Position numbers and translations under genes: made by a program
Assembly (NCBI GenBank): GCA_963989245.1
Contig: OZ022344.1
Coordinates: forward strand, 69,249,941-69,313,940
Reading direction: 5' to 3'
DNA length: 64,000 bases
Source of the DNA: Nansenia antarctica
Taxonomy: Eukaryota > Chordata > Actinopteri > Argentiniformes > Microstomatidae
Notes under the pieces: generated by a model
Databases searched by the model: none
What the model was told of the DNA's origin: nothing
What the model saw: the letters and a program-made list of their open reading frames with translations, nothing else
In this document: positions 51,047-63,000 of the stretch, one piece after another
Position numbering within the stretch: the first letter of the stretch is position 1
How the letters are laid out: each line of letters begins with the position of its first letter

Positions 51047-54000
51047 ATTACCAGTTTTGACATCTTGAATGTTGTTGTTTTTTGTCACATAGTAAAAGTG
51101 GTGTTTTTACAGAATTCAAGGAAAAAGCAGTTTTTATAAAAACAAAAATGTTTTGTGTTGATCCGAAAAATGATCCGATCCGTGACTCAAAAACCGTGAC
51201 ACGATCCGATCCGTGAGTTAGGTGATCCGTTACACCCCTATCAGGTCTCCACCAACCTTCTCCAGGAACGACTGAGTCAGGTCCTTGTCCTGAGCTTCAC
51301 ACACAACTACAGCCAGCTGCTGCAGAGCCTCTGAACGCAGTCTGAGGGATTGGAACATAAAGGCACAAACATGAATGACCACACACACAAACAGTCTAAC
51401 TGACTATTTAGAAAGCACAAAGTACAGTAAGAATGTAGACCACCTCACCTGAGTGTCAGAGGGGGCTGGTGACACAGTGACAGAAGTGTGATGAGAGAGT
51501 GACCAGGGATGCAGGACTCAGTCAGGTCCAGACGCTGCACTGACCAGGATCTCAGCAGGGACGCCACACTACTCACAACCCTGAACAGAGCTGCTTCCGA
51601 CAACCGTGTTCCCTTTAGGACCAGGGAGAGCTCTGGGACAGCCAGTGAAGTACAGACGATCCCTCTCCTGACCAGTCTGACCAGTTTCACTGCCATACCC
51701 TCACTAAGTCTGGGGATTAAATATATGACATACATTAAAACAAGCAGAGATAGAAAATACATTATTTCAGACAAAGATAACTTTGGGACCTATGCAGCTG
51801 ATTGTTTCAATGTAACCACACCTGAGCTTGTGTAGCCGTGCCACATGTGTGAAGAGAAGTGAGGCTCCCCTAAGAGAGATCTTGCTGGGTGTGAGAGTGA
51901 GCTCCACTCTGGAGGCACAGAGGCCCAGGACTCTCCCCACAGACCTGCAGGTTTGCCTGGGTAACTCTCCTCCCAGTGACAGGGTGAAGTCCAAGGCCTG
52001 GAGGAGAGAGGCCAACTGCTGGGCCTCCTCTCTGGACCTCACAGGGATGGACTCACACACACGCTGGAAGAACCCGGCATCACAGCTGAAACAAAACATG
52101 AGAGGACATACTGAAAGATAATTACATTAATATCAGGGAATCTCAATAGGTAATTCTCAATAGGTAAAAGTGTTTATTTTTTTTATTTTTTATTTTGAGA
52201 ATGTTTATTTTGGTCCCCTATACAATTCACAATACAGATATAAAACATTTACAGTCACAATGCATAACACCAGGACCAAAAAGGTGTAGGCTGAAGCCAT
52301 GGCTTATTGCGCCTACCCTTGTTACATGCATGTTGTTGTTGTTGTTTTTTCCCCCCATGCATGCATAATCAAAACATTGAAACTTTTACAAACAAAATTT
52401 CACTTACGCATGTCAACAAAAGTTCAAACATACCAAACAAAAACTATATTTAAACCTCTGTTTTATACTTATTAATCATCTTATTTTTAAATAATTGTTT
52501 TAATCCTTTTAGTGTACTACACATTTTCATTTCCAAGTATTCCATAAGTTTACTCCTTTAACTGTTATACATCTTTGTTTTGCATTTGTTCTAATCTTTG
52601 TTTTCATAAACATACATATTCCTCTGAGTTCGTAATTACTCTGTCTAACTTGAAATAGTCTCTGGATACAGTCTGGAAGCATCTTATTTTTTACTTTATA
52701 CATTACTTGAAGTCCACCAATTCTTTAAATTTGAGATCATAGGTGTTTATAAATAATTTGTTAGTTGGTTCTTGATAGGCAGCTCGGTTTATAATTCGTA
52801 TAGCTCTTTTCTGTAGTAAATAAATTGGATTTGTGATTGTTTTGTATGTGTTTCCCCACACTTCCACACAGTAAGTATGTTATGGAAGTTATGTATGGAA
52901 CTATTAGAGAACGGTACAATATGTGTAATGAATTTGGATTAAGTATGTTGTGAAGGCCCACAGTTTAGTGCCAGTTTAGTTTCCCCAAACCAGCCCTATT
53001 TTTGCCCCTAGTATTTCCTTTGTTATTTTCTATACAATTATATACGTTTCGTGAAGTATATGTATTATTCTTGTAATGTTTTATGCATATGTTTGATGAC
53101 GTAGTATCCGGGGTGTGTCTGTGACCCGGATGCTACGTTCGGTGGTGGTATATAAGAGACGGAAGGGCGGAGTCAGTCAGTGTGTGTGTAGAGAAGCCGA
53201 ACGAGAGAGAACTAGAACGAGAGAAGCAACGAAGCCGATCTAAGATGGCGGATTCAGCAGCGAGCACACCGTGCAGCAACTGAAGACGCCAGGAAAAGCG
53301 ATTCTTGAGTGAGCCACTGTAGCCTGTTGGTTGTGTTCCCGTTGGACCGTCTTGCCAGCGGCCGGCTGTTCACCGTGGGACCAAGCGGGACGCCAGCTGG
53401 ACATTAATCGTCGTCTCCACGAGCAAACACAGACTCCAGCGGAGCTTCAACGCGGACCACTTCGTCGACGCACATGCCAGTCAACCAGGCCTCGACGCGC
53501 ACCACGCCACTGGACTATAGGCCTGTTCAGGCCAGAGACTGTCAGTGAGTGATTGAGAGTGTGTGTGGCCGGCCGGGTGGGAATGTATATATGGGGATGT
53601 ATACAACCGTCGTGTAATAAATGTGTTGTTCATCTGTAATACCGTGTGTTAGTTGTTTGTAGCTTCAATGCTAATGCTAGTTGTTTGTAGCGCTAATGCT
53701 AATGCTAGTTGTTTGTAGCGCTAATGCTAATGCTAGTTGTTTGAAGGCTAATGCTAATGCTAGTTCCCTTGCTAATGCTAACGACCTTAACTGCTAGTCT
53801 AACGGTTTGCTGTCGCCCCCTGCCTGTATCCTCTTATACTGCCTATTTAGCTCCCTTAGTTAGATAACCAGCCCTTTCCTAAAAGTATACAGTCCTTTTC
53901 AGCTACTCCCTGGTTACAATTGGTCCTTCGAGCCGGATTGGTAGTGTAGTGATAGCATGGCTGAGCGCAGCCAACCAGACCAGACAGTTACCCCCCCTTC

Positions 54001-57000
54001 TCCGCCCCCTGAGCCAGAGCCACGACCACAGAGAGTCCCGCGGTTGCCTCCGAGGTTACAGGAGTATGAGCTTGAGCTTGAAAGCTCACTGAGTGGTAGC
54101 GAGGAGCGCACTCCACGGGATACAGTGGTCGGAGAGGCCGAGGTGTCCGCCGGCGAGCAGGTGGCTAGCACTGAGACAGCCCTCAAAGAGCACCAGCCTG
54201 AGGATGAGATGGCAGAACCGCAGGGTTTTGCCGTGGAAACGGAAGAACAGGAAGGAGAGGCCCGGTCCGACAGCGCCTGCGGGCGGAAGAGGGAGGGCCT
54301 CAGCCTTAACGATCTGCCTCCCAGTACGGCGCGCTCGAGACCTAGCTCCTGCCGCTCAGTGGCTTCCTACCGGTCCAGGGCTTCCGTGGGCAGTTCTGCC
54401 TCTGGGGCGGATAGCCTGCACTCCAGAGGGAGTGGTGCCGCGCTGTCCGAATATATGCGCCAACAGGCCGAGATGGCGTTAGAGCGGGAGCGCCAACAGG
54501 CCGAGACGGCGTTAGAGCGGGAACGACTCCAGTTCGAGCGTGAACGCCTCCAGCGCCAGGAGGCGCTAGAACGCGAACGCCTCCAGATGAACGGAGCGGA
54601 ACGCGCGGCGGAGAGACAGCGCCAGGAGGCGCTAGAACGTGAACGCGCGGCGGAGAGACAGCGCCAGGAGGCGCTAGAACGTGAACGCTTCCAGATGGAG
54701 CGCGACCGCCTCCAGACGGAGAGACAGCGCCAGGAGGCGCTAGAACGTGAATGCCTCCAGCGCCAGGAGGCGCTAGAACGGGAACGCTTCCAGATGGAGC
54801 GCGACCGCCTCCAGATGGAGGGGGCGGAACGCGCGGCGGAGAGGCAGATGGCGAGAGAGCAACTGCACGCAGAGAAGATGGAGGAAATGATGCAGACCAT
54901 GCGCGACGTGTGCATCAGCAGAACTCCGTCGGCCTGTAGCTCCAGAGTATCATCCGCACGGCCCTCTCGAGTGCCATCTCCTGAACTCCCCGCCGATGGC
55001 TCCATGAACCCCGCCAGGACTGTCCAACTACAGGCCCAGCTGACCACCTGGAAGGAAGAGGACCAGGGACCCGACCGCTACGCGGCCCAGAGGGAGCCAG
55101 CGTCGCTGCCCGGGAGGGGAGTCATCCCCCAAGAGCGTAGCACACCCCTAGGTCCTCCAGTGCACCAAAATGCATGCAGGCCGGACACCCAGACCGTCAC
55201 TCCAGCACCGATGATCCACTACAGGATGTTCCCCCAGGTGGAGGGACCCAAGTTCCCCTTCTTCAAGGACGAGGACAGGAGCCAGTATGTGGAGCTACGC
55301 ATCTGCCTAGACACGCTCTTGGACAACTCCTGCTCAGAGTCCTACAAATATGCGATTCTCCTTCAGCATGTGAGGAACCCCAGAGCCCACAACATGGTAC
55401 TGGCCCATGCCTCCGCACCGACACCTTACACCAGAGCGCTCGCTGACTTGGATGCCCGCTACGGTCGTCCCTGGAACCACGCCCTTGCTGAACTGCAAGC
55501 CCTCGAACAGCAGGCCCCCATCAAGGATGACCGGGCGCTGGATGACTTCGCGCTCCGCGTGCACACCTTGGTTGGGATGCTGAAGACGCAGGGCCCAGCT
55601 GGCGCCAGCGAGATCAACAGCACCTCCAACGTAGAGCGGCTGCTCCGCAAGATCCCACGCTTCCGGCAGGAGAGGTTCCGGCGACAGCAGCGCGTTCGTA
55701 ACCCCGAGAAGTTGGGTCTGAGCATGGCTGCCTTCGCGGAGTTCCTACTGGAGGAAGTGCATGACACCAACGTAGACGCCATGGGTTACGCTGAGCCGAA
55801 GAAGGAGAGGGAGAAGGGAGACCGCTGGGACGGGCCGAGCTCGAACAGAGGACGCCCAGTAGGAGTGCTGCACACGGAGGAGGAGCCTCGGAGAGAGAGG
55901 ACCACCCGACCTGAGGGAAAGGATTCCTCTCAACCCCCTCCAAAGGGACGGAGAGGTCCACCGCCATGTCCGTACTGCACCAGCGAGCACTGGCTCAATG
56001 AGTGCAGTGACTTCAACAACCTGAGTACCGAGGCCAAGCAGAGGTGGCTCGAGAAGAACCAGAGGTGCTGGAACTGTGGGCGCGACCATCTGGCGAAGAA
56101 CTGCACCTTGAGGAGGAAGTGCAACCGCTGTGAGGAGGTCCACCTCCACATCCTACACGAGGTCTCCCTCGCCAGGTCCACGGAGGGCAACAGAAGCCCT
56201 AGGTCCGGTCGCGCACCGGAAGAGGAAACCCCTGTCTACTACCTAGACTCGCCACAGAGCAGCGGCTCCAAGGTTCTACTGAAGGTGGTGAAGGTCCGAC
56301 TTCACCACAACAACGCTGTGTACGACACGTACGCCGTTCTAGACGACGGGTCGGAACGGACCATCCTTCTCCAGGGGGCAGTGCGCCAGTTGGGGCTCCA
56401 AGGGACTGCGGAGAAGCTGACTCTGCGCACGATACGTCGCGACCTTAAAGAGGTCACCGGGGCGAGAATCAACTTCTCTATCTCCCCGGCGGGGCGGCCG
56501 TCGGATAGACATCGGCTTCAGAATGTCTTCACCGCCGACCAGCTAGCGCTCTCCCGCTACGACTACCCCCTGGAGAGGTTACGCGCAAGATATCCCCACC
56601 TACGGGGAGTAGACCTACATCCGATAGAAGGAGCGGAGCCAACCCTTCTCATCGGCTCGGACAACGCTGAACTGATCGTGTCGCTCCGTCCTCCGCTGAG
56701 AGGACCACGAGGCTGCCCGATGGCTGTTAAGACTGCGCTTGGGTGGGCCCTCCAAGGCGCTACCGAGTGGAGAGAGAGGGACGGGAGAGCTACGTCATCC
56801 CTCCATGTCCGAACCGAAGAAGCAAACCAACCAACCGGACCGCCTGGAGTGGAATCTATTGCTGCCAGTGCACCTGGAACAGTTAGTACCACAAATGCTT
56901 CACCACAGGATGACCAACCGAGGAAGAAGTCTCTGTGGACAGAGCATAAGTCTCTGGATGGGAAGACCTACTACTACAACTCCCAGACTAAGGAGTCCCG

Positions 57001-60000
57001 GTGGTGGCGCTACCGTGCCATGGCGGCAACAGCTGTTGCCGAGGAACACCTGCAGGTGGCCATGCACCCTCACGTGGCCGAGGTCAGCATTGACGCACCC
57101 GTCAACTCCGTCAAGTACACGTCAGCCATGAAAGTCTCAGCCAGTATTGTAGACGCCTCCAAGGAGGAAAGGCCGAAGTTGGCGAAGAAGAGAGTAAAGT
57201 GGAACCCAGAAGAGGAGGCCAAGCAGGCCTTCAAAGAGCTTCTGGAGGAGGATGGTGGTTCATCCGACGCGTCATGGGAGCAAACCATGAGAATGATCAT
57301 CAACGACCCACGCTACAGCGCCCTGCCCAAGCTGAGTGAGAAGAAGCAAGTGTTTAAGGCCTACCAGGCTAAGAAGGAGAAGGAACAAGCCAAGCAGCTC
57401 AGGAAGAGGAACTGTGAGGCGCTGACGAGCATTCTGGACAACATGGCCAACGTCACCCACTGCACCACCTGGTCCGAGGCCCAGCAGTACCTGCTGGACG
57501 ACCCCTTCTTCGCTGCGTACGAGGCGCTGGAGACCATGAACCAGGAAGACGCTCTGCTCTGCTTCGAGGAGCACATCCGCGCCCTGGAGAAGGAGGAGAA
57601 GCAGAAGATTCTGCTGAGGGAGAGAGACAAGATGTCCGAAGGTGCCGTGGTACTGGTGAGGGACCAGTCCCTTCCGCGCGCCGCCTGGCAGACAGGCAGA
57701 GTGGTCGACACTATCACCTCATACCTCGCGCTGCTGGGGCAGCCTAGCTAGTGTGCCTTCTTTAGTTAACTGAAACCGAGGGTTTCATGGGGCGGCTGTT
57801 GTGAAGGCCCACAGTTTAGTGCCAGTTTAGTTTCCCCAAACCAGCCCTATTTTTGCCCCTAGTATTTCCTTTGTTATTTTCTATACAATTATATACGTTT
57901 CGTGAAGTATATGTATTATTCTTGTAATGTTTTATGCATATGTTTGATGACGTAGTATCCGGGGTGTGTCTGTGACCCGGATGCTACGTTCGGTGGTGGT
58001 ATATAAGAGACGGAAGGGCGGAGTCAGTCAGTGTGTGTGTAGAGAAGCCGAACGAGAGAGAACTAGAACGAGAGAAGCAACGAAGCCGATCTAAGATGGC
58101 GGATTCAGCAGCGAGCACACCGTGCAGCAACTGAAGACGCCAGGAAAAGCGATTCTTGAGTGAGCCACTGTAGCCTGTTGGTTGTGTTCCCGTTGGACCG
58201 TCTTGCCAGCGGCCGGCTGTTCACCGTGGGACCAAGCGGGACGCCAGCTGGACATTAATCGTCGTCTCCACGAGCAAACACAGACTCCAGCGGAGCTTCA
58301 ACGCGGACCACTTCGTCGACGCACATGCCAGTCAACCAGGCCTCGACGCGCACCACGCCACTGGACTATAGGCCTGTTCAGGCCAGAGACTGTCAGTGAG
58401 TGATTGAGAGTGTGTGTGGCCGGCCGGGTGGGAATGTATATATGGGGATGTATACAACCGTCGTGTAATAAATGTGTTGTTCATCTGTAATACCGTGTGT
58501 TAGTTGTTTGTAGCTTCAATGCTAATGCTAGTTGTTTGTAGCGCTAATGCTAATGCTAGTTGTTTGTAGCGCTAATGCTAATGCTAGTTGTTTGAAGGCT
58601 AATGCTAATGCTAGTTCCCTTGCTAATGCTAACGACCTTAACTGCTAGTCTAACGGTTTGCTGTCGCCCCCTGCCTGTATCCTCTTATACTGCCTATTTA
58701 GCTCCCTTAGTTAGATAACCAGCCCTTTCCTAAAAGTATACAGTCCTTTTCAGCTACTCCCTGGTTACAAGTATGTCTTTTGTTTTATGCAGTATTGCAA
58801 TAGACTTTGATATTTTAGTCTTTAAGTAGTTTATGTGTGTTTTCCAACATAGTTTGTGGTCTATAACAACTCCCAAAAATGTGTTTTCATAAACCCTTTC
58901 AATTTCAACATTATCTATCTTGATTTGTACTTGACTATTAATTTTTCGATTTCCAAATATCATAAGTTTAGTTTTTTCTAAGTTCAATGACAACTTGTTT
59001 GTGTCAAACCATCGTTTTATAGTTTTTAGTTCCGTTTCCACTGTATCCAGAAGCTGCTCCAAATCTTTGCCAGATTTTTTTTTTTACATTCGTTTACATT
59101 CATAACACAATCATTATTATCGTTATATTCACCTACTGCACATGATTTCAGACTCACCTGAGCTGTGAGATGTAGGGCAGGCACTGAAGGAAACTCCTCA
59201 CTTCACTCTCTTCATCTGACCAGCCCTTCAGCTCTACTGGTTTCTTCTCTGGTTGGAGTTTCAGCACTTCTAGGAGCAGGGAGGCCTTTCTCTCTAAGAG
59301 GTCTATGAACCAGACTGCAGGAGCTGACTGGTAAACTGGCTGTAATTCAGGAAGGACACTCCTGCCTGTTTGAGTCTCATAGTCCTTCACATGGGAGTAC
59401 AGGTCCAGCAGGAAACCACATTGAAGTAGACCGTTTTCACCACGGAGGGGGAAAGTGCTGTAACTGCACACTGATGATAACAGCTTCAGTATCTTCTCTC
59501 CTGTCTGCTCCTCCCACTCTGCTGCTTGACAGAAGAGCTTCCCCAGGGACTTCTTGTCAAACTTTGCATAACAACTGTTGAGCATGAAGAAGAGAGAATG
59601 ATTGACAATCAATAGTTAAACAGCAATGAAACCTAAACAGTGGCATGAAAAAAGTGGACAAAACCAAAGGAACGGTGACTTGACCACCTGATGATCAGCT
59701 ATAACACATCAAAGTACAGCCGTGGTATTCAATCAAGAATAATGGCCATCAAGTATAATTCCACAAGTGATCTATAATCAGTGAAACAATGCCAAACAAA
59801 AGAATTAACTCCTGAGACTGGTCTGTCCAATTCAAATGCAAAGCCTAAATAGTGGCAACGTTGTTAGACACTTTTAATTCCGCACTTCACATCCAAAGTA
59901 GGAACTACTTTAATAAACCCACTCACCTGAGCTGTGAGATGTAGGGCAGGCACTGAAGGAAACTCCTCACTTCACTCTCTTCATCTGACCAGCCCTTCAG

Positions 60001-63000
60001 ATGTACTGGTTTCTTCTCTGGTTGGAGTTTCAGCACTTCTAGGAGCAGGGAGCCCTTTCTCTCTGAGAGGTCTATGAACCAGACTGCAGGAGCTGACTGG
60101 TAAACTGGCTGTAATGCTGGAAGGACACTCCTGCCTGTTTGAGTCTCATAGTCCTTCACATGTGAACACAGGTCCAGCAGGAAATCACTTTGACACGTAT
60201 CCTCATCCATATAATATTCATCATCATCATCATCATCATCACGGAAGGGGAAAGTGCTGTAACTGCACACTGATGACAACAGCTTCAGTGTCTTCTCTCC
60301 TGTCTGCTCCTCCCACTCTGCTGCTTGACAGAAGATCTTCCCCAGGAACATCTTACCAAACCTAGAACAACTGTTGAGCATGAAGAAGAGAGAATGATTG
60401 AGGCTCAACAGTTAAACAGCAATGGAACCTAAACAGTGGCATGAAAAAAGTGGACAAAACCAAAGGAAAGGTGACTTGACCACATGATGAGCAGCTATAA
60501 CAGATCAAAGTAGAGCCATTATTTTCAATCAAGAATAATGGCCATCAAGTATAATTCCACAGGTGATCTATAATCAGTGAAACAATGTTAAACAAATGAT
60601 TCAACTCCTGAGACTGGTCTGTCTAATTCATATGCAAAGGCTAAATAGGGGCAAAGTTGTTAGACACTTTTAATGCCGCACATGACATACTCAGTAGGAA
60701 CTAATTTAATAAACCCACTCACCTGAGCTGTGAGATGTAGGGCAGGCACTGAAGGAAACTCCTCACTTCACTCTCTTCATCTGACCAGCCCTTCAGCTCT
60801 ACTGGTTTCTTCTCTGGTTGGAGTTTCAGCACTTCTAGGAGCAGGGAGGCCTTTCTCTCTAAGAGGTCTATGAACCAGACTGCAGGAGCTGACTGGTAAA
60901 CTGGCTGTAATGCTGGAAGGACACTCCTACCTGTTTGAGTCTCATAGTCCTTCACATGGGAGTACAGGTCCAGCAGGAAATCACATTGGTTTAGACAGTT
61001 GTACGAGAGGGGGAAAGTGCTGTAACTGCACACTGATGATAACAGCTCCAGTGTCTTCTCTCCTGTCTGCTCCTCCCACTCTGCTGCTTGACAGAAGATC
61101 TTCCCCAGGAACATCTTACGAAACCTAGAACAACTGTTGAGCATGAAGAAGAGAGAATGATTGAGGCTCAACAGTTAAACAGCAATGGAACCTAAACAAT
61201 GGCATGAAAAAAGTGGACAAAACCAAAGGAAAGGTGACTTGACCACCTGATGAGCAGCTATAACAGATCAAAGTAGAGCCATTATTTTCAATCAAGAATA
61301 ATGGCCATCAAGTATAATTCCACAGGTGATCTATAATCAGTGAAACAATGTTAAACAAATGATTCAACTCCTGATACTGGTCTGTCTAATTCATATGCAA
61401 AGGCTAAATAGGGGCAAAGTTGTTAGACACTTTTAATGCCGCACATGACATACTCAGTAGGAACTAATTTAATAAACACACTCACCTGAGCTGTGAGATG
61501 TAGGGCAGACACTGAAGGAAACTCCTCACTTCACTCTCTTCATCTGACCAGCCCCACAGCTCTACTGGTTTCTTCTCTGGTTGGAGTTTCAGCACTTCTA
61601 GGAGCAGGGAGGCCTTTCTCTCTGAGAAGTGTATGGACCAGACTGCAGGAGCTGACTGGTAAACTGGCTGTAATGCTGGAAGGACACTCCTGCCTGTTTG
61701 AGTCTCATAGTCCTTCACATGGGAGTACAGGTCCAGCAGGATACGACATTGAAGTAGACCGTTTTCAACACGGAGGGGGAAAGTGCTGTAACTGCACACT
61801 GATGATAACAGCTTCAGCATCTTCTCTCCTGTCTGCCCCTCCCACTCTGCTGCTTGACAGAAGAGTTTCCCCAGGAACTTCTTATCAACACAACTGTTGA
61901 GCCTGAAGAAGAGAGAATGATTGAGACTCAACAGTTTAACACCAATGAAACCTAAACAGTGGCATGAAAAAAGTGGACAAAACCAAAAGAAAGGTGACTT
62001 GACCACCTGATAAACAGCTATAACACATTAAAGTACAGCCATGGTATTCAATATAGAATAATGGCTGTCATGTACAATTCCATAAGTGATCTATAATTAG
62101 TGAAACGATGCCAAACAAATGAATTAACTCCTGAGACTGGTCTGTCCAATACAAATGCAAAGTCTAAATAGTGACAAAGTTGTTTGAAACTTTTAATGCC
62201 GCACTTCACATACTAAGTAGGAACTACTTTAATAAACCCACTCACCTGAGCTGTGAGATGTAGGGCAGGCACTGAAGGAAACTCCTCACTTCACTCTCTT
62301 CATCTGACCAGTCCCACAGCTCGAGCTCTACTGGTTTCTTCTCTGGTTGGAGTTTCAGCACTTCTAGGAGCAGGGAGGCCTTTCTCTCTGAGAGGTCTAT
62401 GAACCAGACTGCAGGAGCTGACTGGTAAACTGGCTGTAATGCTGGAAGGACACTCCTGCCTGTTTGAGTCTCATAGTCCTTCACATGGGAGTACAGGTCC
62501 AGCAGGAAATCACATTGGTTTAGACAGCAGTTGTACGAGAGGGGGAAAGTGCTGTAACTGCACACTGATGATAACAGCTTCAGTATCTTCTCTCCTGTCT
62601 GCCCCTCCCACTCTGCTGCTTGACAGAAGAGCTTCCCCAGGAACTTCTTATCAAACTTATCATCACAACTGTTGAGCCTGAAGAAGAGAGAATGATTGAG
62701 ACTCAACAGTTAAACAGCAATGAAACCTAAACAGTGGCATGAAAAAAGTGGACAAAACTAAAGGAAAGGTGACTTGACCACCTGATGAGCAGCTATACCA
62801 CATCAAAGTACAGCCATTGTATTCAATCAAGAATTATGGTAGTCAAGTATAATTCCACAAGTGATCTATAATTAGTGAAACGATGCCAAACAAATGAATT
62901 AATTCCTGAGACTGGTCTGTCCAATTTAAATGCAAAGGCTAAATAGTGGCAACGTTGTTAGACACTTTTAATTCCGCACTTCACATCCAAAGTAGGAACT

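Larger units (their letters stand above)
49856..51341 (-). pseudogene. LRR exon split by an hAT element
   Basis: The exon starts at 51341 (LRSEALQQLAVVCEAQDKDL), is interrupted at 51240, and resumes at 50008 (LDWEVLLYLLQCSTLDITVD) to a donor at 49856. Without the element and one target duplication the length is 246 nt, a multiple of three like its neighbours. Confidence 0.8.
52946..58769 (+). mobile_element. BEL/Pao LTR retrotransposon with captured PRPF40 domains
   Basis: Two 973-bp LTRs (52946-53918, 57797-58769), a 4-bp target duplication, a primer site, one long ORF and a purine-rich tract (ATGGGGCGGC) before the 3' LTR make a complete element of 5.8 kb. Reverse transcriptase, RNase H and integrase are absent. 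BEL/Pao is indicated by the DUF1759-type Gag, the zinc knuckles and the DDGS-type protease. It sits inside a minus-strand LINE, in the LRR-gene intron between exons 51822-52085 and 59158-59574, opposite to the gene. Confidence 0.9.

Noticed and set aside
53331..53552. 73-codon frame in each LTR
   Set aside because: No ATG start, no known domain, and identical in both LTRs simply because the LTRs are duplicates.
54367..55047. 226-codon minus-strand frame rich in RSRSSASWR
   Set aside because: Antisense shadow of the Arg/Glu coiled-coil repeats of the BEL Gag.
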